Shown here one piece after another: positions 28,171 to 39,356 of a DNA stretch of 64,000 bases. Position 1 is the first letter of the stretch. Each line of letters begins with the position of its first letter. The stretch is taken from positions 49,910,001 to 49,974,000 of the forward strand of contig OZ231127.1 in NCBI GenBank assembly GCA_965153355.1, read 5' to 3'. Made by a program: the position numbers and the translations under genes. Source of the DNA: Flaccisagitta enflata. Its lineage: Eukaryota > Chaetognatha > Sagittoidea > Aphragmophora. A model generated the notes under the pieces. The model saw only the letters and a list, made by a program, of their open reading frames with translations, searched no databases and had not been told where the DNA came from.

Positions 28171-28545
28171 CTCACAAGGCCCTTTTCCATATTTTTCAGT
28201 TTGGGTATAGTGAGGGATATTGTTCCACCTATCATACTACTTAGTACCTTGGATTAGAATGTCCGGCGGTCGCATTATGCTTGACCTCGATTCTATCCTT
28301 CAGGAGTATGGTTTCTTAACAATGTTACCCTCGGGTGATTTGCTGAATTTTTGAAACACAGGAAACAATCATTAGCCCTTACCTATTAGGTAAGCATTAG
28401 TGTTTTGGGTTAAACTCAGAATGGTTTTGTCAAATGGAAAACTAGGAGTGATGCGCATGGTAACTAGTCAGTGAGGGCTCACAAGGCCCTCTTCTATATT
28501 TTTCAGTTTGGGTATAGTGAGGGATATTGTTCCACCTATCATACC
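28171..28545. repeat. Two direct copies of a ~67-bp segment
   Basis: CTCACAAGGCCC through GGTATAGTGAGGGATATTG and CCACCTATCATAC occurs at 28171-28237 and 28478-28545. Part of it (ATATTGTTCCAGCTATCATA) recurs near 48498. The DNA between is not recognised. Confidence 0.75.
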
Positions 28546-28715
28546 TTATAGGCGGGCATGCCTTCATAGCGGGTGCGCTTCAGTGGTGAAGATAGAAAAA
28601 AATGAAAGATCTTTTGGAAACACACAATGTGGAATTCTTCGAAATCACTTAGACTGATAAAAGCTTTAAAAACTTTCAAATCCATCTTATCAACTAATCA
28701 ACTGCAAGGGAGCGT

Positions 28716-28818
28716 CTTTTTTAGTCGCAACTCTGCACCTTGCCACGTTAGTCGGTTTTTGCAAAACTGCTCTTGCTCAACCATCTGACTGGGGGGCCGT
28801 GTATCCGGCCTTGTTTTT
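28716..28818 (-). mobile_element. HT element, short decayed copy
   Basis: TTTTTTAGTCGCAACTCTGC, CACCTTGCCACG, GCTCAACCATCTGACTGGGG and GGCCGTGTATCCGGCCTTGT. The hairpin and the tetranucleotide tract are mostly lost but both ends remain. Confidence 0.65.
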
Positions 28819-28854
28819 TGAATAGAGGAATAATGAAAGAAAAGCGAATTGCAA

Positions 28855-29003
28855 TACAGTTGAGCATCAGTACAGCGCCTACCCAAGAACAGAGCATAAT
28901 CATGCCTTATTTCCAAAAATGAAGATAACTATAGATTCATTGAGGAGAGCAAATATTACGCCTTAGCTTTAGCAGCGGATGCACTCCAGCGAGGTTCTAC
29001 TGT
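28855..29003. mobile_element. Tc1/mariner-type MITE candidate
   Basis: Left end TACAGTTGAGCATCAGTACA, right end (as complement) TACAGTAGAACCTCGCTGGA. TA-CAGT termini facing each other over ~149 bp fit a small non-autonomous Tc1/mariner element. No coding capacity. Confidence 0.45.
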
Positions 29004-29317
29004 AATTTCATGCTTACATTCAACTAAGGCCGAATATGAAATGGAGGGGAAACTGGAGGAAAGGCGGCCTAAAAGCGGGGGAAAAAGGATAAAGTATGGA
29101 GTCCAGCAGCTACGATCTAATGAGGCAGACAGACGACTCAGAGAACGTGAGAGCGTATATTCAGTAATCGAAAGCGAGGAAGGACCATATCACGTGACGG
29201 GGAAGGACAATCGACAATATCACGGGGCCGATCGCGAAATTAACCGGCGGTTTAGTATAAAGCGGTTATAAATCAAACCATCTGTCATAATTGAGGGACA
29301 TCACATCCGCTCCTTTT
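29004..29317. other. No gene recognised
   Basis: A 76-codon charged frame at 29041-29271 overlaps moderately GC-rich DNA. It resembles nothing I know and has no supporting context. Confidence 0.35.
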
Positions 29318-29395
29318 TTTTAGTCGCGTGCACGCGACTCATCAAGTTGCTCTGTCGGTCCGTCCGTCAGTCTGTCGGTCCTTCTGTCTGTCCCA
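29318..29395 (-). mobile_element. HT hairpin end with perfect 16-bp palindrome
   Basis: TTTTTAGTCGCGTGCACGCG and ACTCATCAAG, then a CGGTCCGTCCGTCAG tract. The core GTCGCGTGCACGCGAC is a perfect palindrome. The other end is not identified; purine-rich arrays follow. Confidence 0.65.
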
Positions 29396-29435
29396 AATAT
29401 CTTAAAATTTTGGACTTTTTTGGGCATTTCAAAAT

Positions 29436-30022
29436 AAAGTAAGAAGGAAGGAAGATGGGAAGGTGGGAGGGGAGGAAGGGAGGAAGGAAGGAAGGAAGGA
29501 GGAAGGCGAGAAGGGAACAGGTCGCCCAAGGGCAATATGTGATCAGCGATACCCGTTGCACTGCTTTGCATGATTGTGAATTGGAGTGAGGGGACTTTTA
29601 GGGACAGATTCAAGGCCTTAAGAGGGCAGCTTTCAGGCCTGAGAGGGTAGATTTCAGCCCGGAGAGGCAAACAACAGACGAACGAACAAACGAACAAACA
29701 AACGAACAAATGAACGGGCAAAAGTCCTCGGTGTTCCACAGGACTTCGTTGCCCAAAAAGGAAAGATGGGAGGAAGGAAAGAGGGGGAAAGGGAAAGGGA
29801 AAGGGAGAAAGGAAGGGAGCGGGGAAGGAAGGAGGGAATGAAAGAAGGGAGGAAGAAAGGAAGGAATGAGGGAGGTAAGGGAAGAAAAGAAGGAAAGTGG
29901 AAAGAACAGAGGTTGGAGGGAGGCGATGAGGGAAGGAAGTAAGGAATTGAGGTGAAGAAAGAAAGAGAGGAAGAAAGGAAAGGAAGAAAGGAAAGGAAGA
30001 AAGGAAAGGAGAAAGGAAGGAA
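29436..30022. repeat. (GGAA)n-type purine arrays with an E-type fragment
   Basis: GGAAGGAA-like repeats occupy about 29436-29515 and 29757-30022. Between them (about 29520-29756) is E-type material: GCCCAAGGGCAATATGTGAT, a degenerate ~20-bp CAGGCCTGAGAGG interior, and a hairpin AGTCCTCGGTGTTCCACAGG with ACT. Long frames here are artefacts. Confidence 0.7.
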
Positions 30023-30238
30023 AGAAGGAGAATGTAGTTGTGTGTAATCGTACAACGGATAACGAGACTGTTGGCCTGTTGGGCTTCTTTCAGGTACCGA
30101 CTACAACATACGGAAAACTACATGGACACAAATGGCATGAAATGGAAGAGAAGGCGAGAAAAAAAAATGAGTGAGAAAAAAAGGGTCCTCGGAGACTCAT
30201 TACCCGCGGGGTAATACCCACGTGAACACAATTCATTT

Positions 30239-30239
<1 letters not shown>

Positions 30240-30271
<32 letters not shown>

Positions 30272-30433
30272 AGACCAGACCAACCCACTCTATTCTATAG
30301 CTTGAAATGCCTTAATTCACCATGAATAACAAATAGATAGACTCTCTCATTCTTGCCGGGCATGTTCTGGTAGTAGAAGTTGGTGTGTGTGCACGATCAT
30401 TCAAAGAAAAGTAAAAGGAGAGGGAATGTGATA

Positions 30434-30486
<53 letters not shown>
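30240..30486. repeat. (GA)n microsatellites
   Basis: GA tracts at about 30240-30270 and 30436-30485, with unremarkable DNA between. Confidence 0.9.
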
Positions 30487-30489
<3 letters not shown>

Positions 30490-30610
30490 AGAGAAATGGA
30501 GGTCATAAACCATCGCTCTGCTGCCTCTCTCTCTCGCATCTTTGACGTACTACCATCGACTTTCGTACAGTACTTCCATTCTTAGATGTTTCCGAGCTGG
30601 ACTGTAAATG

Positions 30611-30721
30611 TTACAGTCGAACCCGCTAAAAGAATAATAAGGCATACCTGCCTATAGTTATTTCTCATTTAATAATGAGACATCTTCACTATACATGCGC
30701 TCTAGTGAAGCTCAACTGTAT
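30611..30721. mobile_element. Tc1/mariner-type MITE candidate, ~110 bp
   Basis: Starts TACAGTCGAACCCGCTAAAA and ends GTGAAGCTCAACTGTA, whose complement TACAGTTGAGCTTCAC matches the start in outline. TA at both ends suggests a TA target duplication. Confidence 0.5.
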
Positions 30722-31040
30722 TTGATCCTTGATCCTTGAAAACGTGTCGCATGACTTGCTACGTATTGAATTAAGTTCATAACCTGATAAAGAGGTTGTT
30801 AATGATGGATTATTAGAATAAGAAGTCACGCCAGCTCACTCTCTTCTCACTGCATTGTCTTTTCAGCGTTTATAATGCGTATGGTCTCTGGCACGCGCAA
30901 ACTCTTCTTGAGAACGCCCTACAATACGCCCATCATTAACCCATCAATATCGGTCATTGGACGAACGCAGAGGAGAAAGAGTGAAATAGAAAGAAAAATA
31001 AGAGATAACGCGCGTCATGGATATGATGGCTGCATCTGTG
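30722..31040. other. No gene seen
   Basis: Unique-looking DNA without recognisable coding or repeat signal. Confidence 0.4.
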
Positions 31041-31044
31041 TGTG

Positions 31045-31248
<204 letters not shown>

Positions 31249-31500
31249 ACAGACACACACACTTGAGAGAACTTGTACCAGTGAGGAATCCATATTCCGA
31301 ATGACCTTTACAGTTGAGCTTATGAAATAAGGATTAAGCATGATGAGCCAAAAGCGCAACTTTTACTCCAACCAATTTATTGAAAGAAAGGAGACAAGTT
31401 GCGGTGGAATTCTTTGCAGTGATATCGCAGAGCAAGAGCAACTTCAAAGGCGTAGCAGATAACTAGACAACGCTTACCGCATCCTATTTTTGTGCTGTCT

Positions 31501-31502
<2 letters not shown>

Positions 31503-31561
<59 letters not shown>
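31503..31561. repeat. (GA)n microsatellite
   Basis: Perfect GA tract of about 58 bp. 31562-32390 has purine-rich patches but no gene. Confidence 0.9.
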
Positions 31562-31566
<5 letters not shown>

Positions 31567-32391
31567 GAGCAATCTGGAAGAGAGAACTGCAGGCGGAATG
31601 ATAAATCGTTTTTTTGTTGAGTGATGTTTATAGTTTGGGTCAATAAATTCGGGAAGCAGAAAAAATAAACAAAGCAAAAGGTCATTTTGGATATTGCCAA
31701 CTACACAGCGGGTCTTTTTTTTTGTACTCCATGAAAATAAAAAGGAAAGGAGAGAGAGAGACAATGAAAAAGAAAAAGAAAAGAAGAGAGAAAGACAATG
31801 AAAAAAGAAAAAGAAAAGATACACATAGTGGATGCCAGGATTGTGACAAGACATGCGGTGAACCTCAGAACTCGCAATTCCAGTTTTTCTCATTTCATCA
31901 GGTAAATACGAGAGAGAAATGATTCTCACTGTAAACAATTAAGTCCAAACACTGGTAGTGATACCATTAAACGTAGCCAATGCTTGAATTTTTTAAACCA
32001 TTGCAAAAATTCCATAATCAAAGACATGCACCTTTAGATCTAGGTGTGGAATTTGGGATCAGGCTTGAATTTCACAGCCAAAATCAGACAATTTTCAAGA
32101 GCGGGTACTTGGCACTTATCCGGCGTCAATATATGGAGGCAGTCGATACAACGCGAGGCAACCAGAAAATAGGAGAAACATACACAAAACTATGTTACTC
32201 GCCAAACAAACATCCGTGTTTGTCTGGATGATGATGAGAAAGTCTAATGAATATAACGTTTTGCATTTTGAAATCATTATACAATCTTTTCTAAGTAACG
32301 TACTAAGCAATGATATTTACGGTAATCTATGTTTGCCGACTGTCTGCATTTAACAGAATAAATGCAACGCAATTTGCGTCTTAACAAACTA

Positions 32392-32722
32392 AATCCTTAG
32401 AAAGCTTTAGATAATGTACATTGTTCATGTATTGTTGGAAAACAAGATCCTCCGTTTTTCCCCTTACGTCTGTGTTAGTATTTACAAAAGAGAAAAAGCT
32501 GAAATCAAGAAGAAATCAATAAAAACTACCAGTCTACAAACGATATTGGCTCATGAATCCTTAGAAAGCTTCAGATAATGTACATTGTTCATGTATTGTT
32601 GGATAACAAGATCCTCCGTTTTCGTTTTTCCCCTTACGTCTGTGTTTGTATTTACAAAAGAGAAAAAACTGAAATAAAGAAGAAATCAAGAAAAACTACC
32701 AGTCTACAAACGAGAACTTCTC
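32392..32722. repeat. 164-bp tandem duplication
   Basis: The segment starting AATCCTTAGAAAGCTTTAGA (32392-32555) is repeated from 32556 with few substitutions and a small insertion (CCGTTTTCGTTTTTCCCC for CCGTTTTTCCCC). Both copies end near AAAACTACCAGTCTACAAAC. Confidence 0.9.
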
Positions 32723-32741
32723 ATATGCAAACATATTTAGT

Positions 32742-32878
32742 AACAAGGCCAAGAAGGCCAATAAGGTGCGCCGTGTGGATCGTCGAACGAATGCGTTACC
32801 GACCAACGGACCGACCAACCGACCGACAGACACAGCCAGTTATAGACTACAGAGGTGCTTTGGCGCACCTAAAAAAAA
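32742..32878 (+). mobile_element. HT element, AGGTGCGCC variant
   Basis: Head AACAAGGCCAAGAAGGCC and CAATA, block AGGTGCGCC (32764-32772), a GACCGACCAACCGACCGAC tract, AGCCAGTTATAG, and hairpin AGGTGCTTTGGCGCACCT (32853-32870), then AAAAAA. The far arm GGCGCACCT is the exact complement of the head block. Confidence 0.8.
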
Positions 32879-32879
32879 T

Positions 32880-33972
32880 ATGAAGCAAAAGTTAAAACCG
32901 TCAGCGATGCCAATCGACCCAGGCATAGGTGAAATTTGAATAATTATTCAATATTCAACATTCATGATGTGATACAACTAAATAGGGGAACGCAAAAGGA
33001 ACTAAACAACCCTATGCGCTCTGATCTTATGTTTCATAACCCTTAACATTTCGGGTGCGTCAATATGCAAAACATTAATCCCTGAGAGTATAACGCTAGG
33101 GCATCATGGGGTTACTCATTTAAATGCCTTCACCGTTTTTCTTTTTTCAAATTTCGGTTATCTTCCATTTTTTCTAAAATCCCTGTTTTGCTCTAATTTG
33201 CATAACGTTGTAATCACGTTTTCGACTTTTCATACTTTGCCTTGTATGGTGGGGCATTCAAATTACTTCTAAATGCTGCAATCCTCTTTAAAGCTTCACA
33301 GAAAAGTGCCTGGGTTAATCATATCAACTTCAATGAAATAGTAAAATGGACTTTTTTGGTTAATGAATTTGTTTCTTGGCGAACAAGAGTGCAGACATTG
33401 CATTAGATTTCGATCGCGAAAAAAAATGGTTACCGAATGAATTTTGGCAAAAGAAAAACGGTGATCGTTCTAAAATCAATAGCCCCATCCTGCGTCAGCG
33501 TTATGGTCTCAAATTCAGTCATCCCCCGTATTTGACACACCTGACCTTAACATCTAAGCTGAGTATTTACCTAGTGAGAACCTTAATTACATCATTGATT
33601 CGAAGTGACAAGAGTGTATTTGTGTAAGTGCTCATTGAGCTGGTTACTGGTTGAGCAGTGCTCAACTAGTAACTAATACTTTAATTGTACAATATCAGAT
33701 TCACTTGAGCGCATGTCAAGGAACTAAGCAAAACTATGCCTAATAGTAGAGCTGCCTTTTTGCCATCAAAATAACTATAAAATCTCTTTTGGGACAGTCG
33801 ATTGAATGCCTTATTAATATCTTAAGGAACGGATATACACTAATCTTAACTGCACATTAACCACTTCTTATAATAATGGAACTTGTTCATTTTTGTTTTG
33901 AAAAATAAACGTCAGTTCCATCTGATAAAAGCTGCAAAGAACTGAAAAGTGACTGCAAATTGAAAAAAAGCA
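32880..33972. other. Unique AT-rich DNA, no gene recognised
   Basis: No repeat family or coding motif recognised. An 83-codon frame at 33376-33627 is unsupported. Confidence 0.45.
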
Positions 33973-33977
33973 AAAAA

Positions 33978-34126
33978 AACAAGGCCAACACATCTAAGTC
34001 ACGTGCGGTTGTCAAGACTAAAACATCAAAAGTCAAAATGTCGTAAAACTGCGAAAAAAAAATAGGCGCTACTGACAGACAGACGGACAGAGCGGGACAT
34101 AGAGTCGCGTGCACGCGACTAAAAAG
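33978..34126 (+). mobile_element. HT element with perfect 18-bp palindromic end
   Basis: ACAAGGCCAACACATCTAAG starts the copy and TCACGTGCGG follows. A GACAGACAGACGGAC tract and GGACATAG precede AGTCGCGTGCACGCGACT (34103-34120), a perfect palindrome, then AAAAAG. The head block differs from the far arm at two positions. Confidence 0.75.
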
Positions 34127-34333
34127 AAAGGAGAAAAATAGAGAGAAAATAGCGATTCTTTCTGGAACACTGTTGCGATGGGGGAAAAGAAAAAGGAAAA
34201 TAATGAGTGAAGAAAAACTTGAGAACAAAGTAGAAAAGGAAATTAGTGAAATTAAGATGGATACTTGATGATGGGAACTGCGTCAAGCGAGAAAAATAAG
34301 AAATGGAAACATGAGAGAAAGGAGGAGAGTAAG

Positions 34334-34336
34334 GAG

Positions 34337-34384
<48 letters not shown>

Positions 34385-34396
34385 GAGAGAGAGAGA
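34334..34396. repeat. (GA)n microsatellite
   Basis: GA tract of about 60 bp with one GTGA interruption. Confidence 0.9.
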
Positions 34397-34470
34397 CCGA
34401 CCCAGACGCAATGACACAACCAGACAAACTGTCGTAAATCGTAACGGTGGTCGATACAATGATACATGGT

Positions 34471-34653
34471 TGTACATGTAAAACCCGCGATAACGGATTT
34501 TAAGTGACAAACAAATTTTGTCTGTTAGCTTTTAACTCTCAATTATAAGTGGACTTCTGTAATTGCTATTATAAGAAATAGAAAAAAATATTTGAAGAGA
34601 CTAGGATTATAGATTAATTATAGACAGATTTCCGTTAAAGCGGGGAGTAACTG
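34471..34653. mobile_element. Tc1/mariner-type MITE candidate
   Basis: Left TACATGTAAAACCCGCGATA with ACGGATTTTAAG, right (as complement) TACAGTTACTCCCCGCTTTA with ACGGAAATCTGTC. Similar ends in inverted orientation about 183 bp apart. Confidence 0.45.
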
Positions 34654-34734
34654 TATCTGCGTGACCATTACAAAGCAAAGAGAGACATTGGCTGAGATGA
34701 AAGAAATCTTCAGTGTCACAGATGCTCCTTCTAT

Positions 34735-34736
<2 letters not shown>

Positions 34737-34772
<36 letters not shown>

Positions 34773-35120
34773 TATACTTTCACAAAAAAAAAAAAGGATG
34801 AAAAACGAAAAGAAAGGGGTAAAAAGTGATTTGGCGTCTTTAAAGGAGTCTTTGACCCTTGGGGGAAATTCTTTTTCTTTATTCGCGACCTCGACGATAA
34901 CAGGGCGAAGAAGAAGAAGGAGGAAAAATAAAAAAAAGAAGAACAAACCAAGGAGGGAGAGAAACAGAAAAAAAATGGCAAAGAAAAAGGAAAACGACGA
35001 AGAAAAAAAGAAACGCCTTTGCAAAACAAAACAAAGGAGCAGTCGAACACTCGTCAAGGTGAGAAGTGGAGAAAAGCAGCAAGAAAGAAAAAGACAAGCG
35101 TCAAATGGAGAGAAAGGGAC

Positions 35121-35167
<47 letters not shown>
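34737..35167. repeat. (GA)n tracts and purine-rich DNA
   Basis: GA tracts at about 34738-34770 and 35124-35166 with AAGAAAAAG-rich DNA between. The 144-codon Lys/Arg/Glu frame and the opposing Ser/Leu/Phe frames follow from the purine bias and are not called as genes. Confidence 0.8.
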
Positions 35168-35172
<5 letters not shown>

Positions 35173-35224
35173 GACAAAACGACACAAAGACAAAATAATA
35201 GACAAAGAGAAACAAAAACAGACA

Positions 35225-35791
35225 TACAGTAGATCTCATCTTGACTTGAGATAACGGGGGCAAGCACTGTAGAAAAACAAAAGAAGCCAGAGAAGTGATA
35301 TTAGAAACATAGTCTAATAAAGGGATGCTTTATTGCCCATGATAGCTGGTTGCTATGGAAACGCATTTCTATGTATTTACGCTAAAATATTAATAATTTG
35401 AGAAATTTTTTGAGGGAATATTTTTTGAAATAAAATTTGCTACAACTTTCCCACAGTATGTTCTGTAAGAATGTCGCTCGTTTAGCGGTGGTTAGGGGTT
35501 GTCACACATGGATACTTTCCCTAGCAACAGCCAAACGAGGGACATTTTTACAGAACATACTGTGGGAAAGTTGTAGCAAATTTTATTTTAAGCAATGTAC
35601 CCTGAAAAAATCTCTCAAAATATTTATATTTTAGCGAGAATACATGGAAATGTGTCTCCATGGCTACCGGCTATCACGGGGAATGAAGCATCCTTTGATT
35701 AGTCTATAATCCAAATATCGCTCCCCTAGCTTCATTCATCTTTCTTCAATTCTTGCCCCTATTATCTCAAGTCTAGACAAGATCTACTGTA
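35225..35791. mobile_element. Full-length foldback element, Tc1/mariner-type ends
   Basis: Starts TACAGTAGATCTCATCTTGA (then CTTGAGATAACGGGGG) and ends ATTATCTCAAGTCTAGACAA (then GATCTACTGTA). The two ~280-bp halves pair along their whole length around a centre near 35505, for example TTTCCCACAGTATGTTCTGT at 35448 with its complement near 35545. TA flanks both ends. No coding capacity. A larger relative is at 62084. Confidence 0.75.
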
Positions 35792-36299
35792 CATAGAAAC
35801 ACATAGACAGACAGACGGACAGACAGACAGACAGACAAACGATGTAGAAATCTTCTGGCGTAAAAATGCATCGCAAAAGGCTATGAAACAAATTCAATAT
35901 TCATGCAGATGTTATGTGATTCACATGGAAACAAATTTGTTTTTCCTTGTTTACCACTGGTCTGACCTTGGGAACAAATTTGTGTGAAGGGATAAGAGAA
36001 TCGGACAGTTGAAGGATCGGGAGAGAAAAATGAGAAAAAGAAAGCAAGAAATGAAGTACTAGTCACGCTCAGATGTCGAAAAAGCATTAATGGGATTTTG
36101 TCAGAGATGGGACAAAAAATGATATTTAGTCTTACCTTTTTATGAGGCTAGCTACCAGAATCGTGCATTAAAAAAAAAGAAGAACTTAGCATGCACATGT
36201 CTCAAACTGTTTCAGACACTAAGTGGGACAGTAGATGGCAACATGGTTTTATAAAGTCAACATTCAATTACTTAAAAAACATATAAAAAAGTGTAGAAA
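35792..36299. other. No gene seen
   Basis: A short CAGA repeat lies near 35806-35840. The rest is ordinary AT-rich sequence. Confidence 0.4.
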
Positions 36300-36539
36300 A
36301 TATTTTCTATGAATTTTTGTCAATAAAACAACAAACAAAGACTTCCATTTTTATGGCGCCAAGGCCCATAAGTGATTCAATTACCTTATCCTGATCAGGG
36401 TGACGCACACACACACAGACACACACACACAGACACACACACAGGCACACAGAGACACACACACACACAGACACACACAGACACACACAGACACACACAG
36501 ACACACACAGACACAGACAGACACAGACAGACACACACA

Positions 36540-36616
<77 letters not shown>
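36300..36616 (-). repeat. Dispersed repeat copy with (CA)n expansion
   Basis: The reverse complement of 36300-36398 matches 43612-43715 closely (CACCCTGATCAGGAT, AAAATGGAAGTCTT, TGTTGTTTT). A CA/CAGA microsatellite of about 210 bp directly abuts it on the right, where the other copy has TTGTGTGGGCACGG. Confidence 0.7.
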
Positions 36617-36617
<1 letters not shown>

Positions 36618-36927
36618 AACAGTATCTTTTTCGCGCCAGTGTCCCCGGAAGAATTAAGATGGCCTCGAAGGAAAACCCGCCCATGGACCAGCTTAAAAAC
36701 TTTTCCCACCTCTCTGTGTTGAGAAAAGAATGAATTAAGGGATTCTAGGAGTCCAATGTGAAAAAAATTAATAAATAGTTTCCTAGTGATGTATGTTTCG
36801 TATGAGTCAGATAAAAAAAAACGCAAAAAACTGTTCGACTTTTGCTCAATCCGACCGTTCTTGACAAAATTCATGTCCAAGTCAGGGATCATGAGTGAAA
36901 ACTAGAGAAAAAAAAAGTTATCAATGG

Positions 36928-37002
36928 TGATGGAAAAGGAATCGAACTTGGGACCTTTAACCTAACGTACGACGTTTTACCATAACACCATTTCCTCGCC
37001 TA
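36928..37002 (-). tRNA. tRNA-like sequence, probably degenerate or SINE-derived
   Basis: On the - strand TGGTGTTATGGTAAAACG resembles an A box/D arm, and about 37 bases later GTTCGATTCC (complement of 36938-36947) is a good B box in the right spacing. The anticodon and acceptor stems do not pair convincingly, so this is probably a pseudo-tRNA or SINE head. Confidence 0.35.
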
Positions 37003-37164
37003 ACATTGTTCAGGAATTACAATGGTCTTATTATTGATCAAGTTACTTTGACAATGGAATGCAGGATGAGTAGTAAAATTCAACGAGACTTGGTGAAAAT
37101 CAAAGACGATGCGGCCTCATCACTTTACCAATTTCACATCCGATTTTAGGATTAGGTAATGAAG

Positions 37165-37166
<2 letters not shown>

Positions 37167-37210
<44 letters not shown>

Positions 37211-37590
37211 TAAGAGAGCAAGAGCGAGAACAAGAGCAAGAGCAAGAGCGAGAACAAGAACAAGAGCAAGGGCGAGAACAAGAGCAAGAGCGTGAACAAG
37301 AGCGAGAGCGAGAGAAAGAGCGAGAGCGAGAGCAAGAGCAATAGTGAGAGCAGTAGCGAGAGCAATAGCGTGAGCAACCGCGAGAGCAACTTCGAGAGCA
37401 AATACAAAAGCAAATGCGAGAGCAAATACAATAGCAAAAGTGAGAGCAAAAGCGAGAGCCAAAGCGAGAGCAGAAGCAAGAGCAAAAGCAAATGCAAAAG
37501 CGAGAGCAAATGTGAGAGCAAAAGCGAGAGCAAATGCGAGAGCAAAAGTGAGAGCAAAAGTGAGTAAAAAAGTGAGAGAAAAAGCGATGG
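37167..37590. repeat. (GA)n grading into (GAGCAA)n
   Basis: GA tract to about 37208, then degenerate AGAGCAAAAGCG hexamer/dodecamer repeats to about 37590. Ser/Lys/Glu-rich + and Leu/Ala/Cys-rich - frames are artefacts. Confidence 0.9.
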
Positions 37591-37749
37591 TAAGTCATGG
37601 ATGGACGGATGGATGGACAGACGGATGGAATTTTGCATTTTTTCAATTTCTCGTCAATTTACTATGTTTTTCAATGGGGATCTTATATTTTTCTCAATTT
37701 CCATCAATTTTGTATGTTATTCAATGGGAAACATGCATTTATTTTACTT

Positions 37750-37882
37750 TTTAGGTGCGACAAAGCACCTCTATAACTGGCTCTGTCCGTCTGTCGGTCT
37801 GTCGGTCTGTCGGTTGGTCTGTAACGCATTCGTTCCACGATCAACACGTCGCACCTTATTGGCCTACTTGGCCTTGTTTTAA
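37750..37882 (-). mobile_element. HT element, AGGTGCGAC variant
   Basis: Begins TTTTTAGGTGCGACAAAGCA with CCT, TATAACTGGC, a CTGTCGGTCTGTCGGTCTG tract, and ends GTCGCACCTTATTGGCCTAC and TTGGCCTTG. AGGTGCGAC (37753-37761) and GTCGCACCT (37848-37856) are exact complements. The sister copy at 32742 has GCC/GGC where this has GAC/GTC. Confidence 0.8.
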
Positions 37883-37964
37883 AATTTCCCATGTTATTCA
37901 ATGGAAAGTTTGTATTGTTTTCAATTACCCATGTTATTCAATGGGAATCTGAGTCTTGAGAAGC

Positions 37965-38070
37965 TTCTAGGGGGGGACGTACGTATGGACGCACGGACGG
38001 AGGGACGTCTGGAAATTCACCCCTGTGTCCTACAGGACATCGGCCCTTTGGGGCCGCTGCCCAAAAAGCA
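37965..38070. mobile_element. E-type end fragment
   Basis: GGAAATTCACCCCTGTGTCC, TACAGGACATCGGCCC, TTTGGGGCCGCTGCCC: the right end of the E element, identical over this core to 39830-39872. The left end is not seen. Confidence 0.65.
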
Positions 38071-38094
38071 TTCAAAATACTCATTTTCATATTT

Positions 38095-38180
38095 TTTTAC
38101 TCGTGTCCACAGACCAACGGACGGACCAACGAACTAATGGACGGACAACGCCTCTTATACTGTTACGTGTCCGCAACTAA
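38095..38180 (+). mobile_element. HT element, truncated
   Basis: A GACCAACGGACGGACCAACG tract, CTCTTATACTGTTACG, then TGTCCGCAACTAAAAAC. The head is missing. Confidence 0.6.
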
Positions 38181-38196
38181 AAACCATGAAATATCG

Positions 38197-38357
38197 TAAG
38201 AACAAGGCGTGATACACGGCAACCCAGTTGCGGACGGTTTGGTAGGAGTAGTAATGCGGAAACCGCTCGGAACTCAGAAATGTTACGGACGGATGGATCA
38301 ACCGACAAATTCACCGACACGACACAGTGTAGAGTCGCGTTTCCGCGACTAAAAACG
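38197..38357 (+). mobile_element. HT element, near-complete
   Basis: Head AACAAGGCGTGATACACGGC and AACCC, block AGTTGCGGAC, GTAGTAATGCGGAAACCGCT, a short GACGGACGG tract, and the end GAGTCGCGTTTCCGCGACTA with AAAA. Confidence 0.7.
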
Positions 38358-38565
38358 ATAACAAATTAACTGGGGACGGAGAATGAGCTGCAACCTTTGC
38401 TATCACAACGGTACAGTTTGATAAATACAGTAAGAGTCTATCCTCAAAGAGATTGATCTACCTTTTGTACCTTTTTGAAATCTGGGATGTTGTTTGTTAA
38501 TAGTAATAGATGCGTCCTCACATATTCCCTCCGTCCATCCATCCATCAGTTCATTACACCTTCAA

Positions 38566-39141
<576 letters not shown>

Positions 39142-39294
39142 GGAGAACTGTATCCGCTACTGAGGATACGTTGCAAATCGCAGACAACCGCATTTTTGTC
39201 GCTTGCTTCGTTCGTTCACATGAACGCATCTAGAAAAGAGCCTGTCTCATACTGTTATTTCATCGCCATGATGAACCTACGCAGGCTGTCACAG

Positions 39295-39356
39295 ATTTTT
39301 GGTCACGTGTAACGCAACTCTTCACCCTGCTATGTTGGTCGGTCAGTTCCCTTTTT
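39295..39356 (-). mobile_element. HT hairpin end fused to an E element
   Basis: TTTTTGGTCACGTGTAACGC, AACTCTTCACCCTGC, GTTGGTCGGTCAG; the left end of an E element then starts within a few bases. The same HT-to-E junction type is seen at 46840-46944. Confidence 0.6.

Noticed and set aside
28600-28690. Possible continuation of the 26.3-28.2 kb repeat to the HT copy at 28716
   Set aside because: The sequence between 28545 and 28716 has no match to the repeat units, so no single large element could be supported.
34607-35267. Charged + strand frame (144 codons) and hydrophobic - strand frames that could pass for membrane proteins
   Set aside because: Purine-strand bias and GA tracts explain both; no start context, splice sites or motifs.
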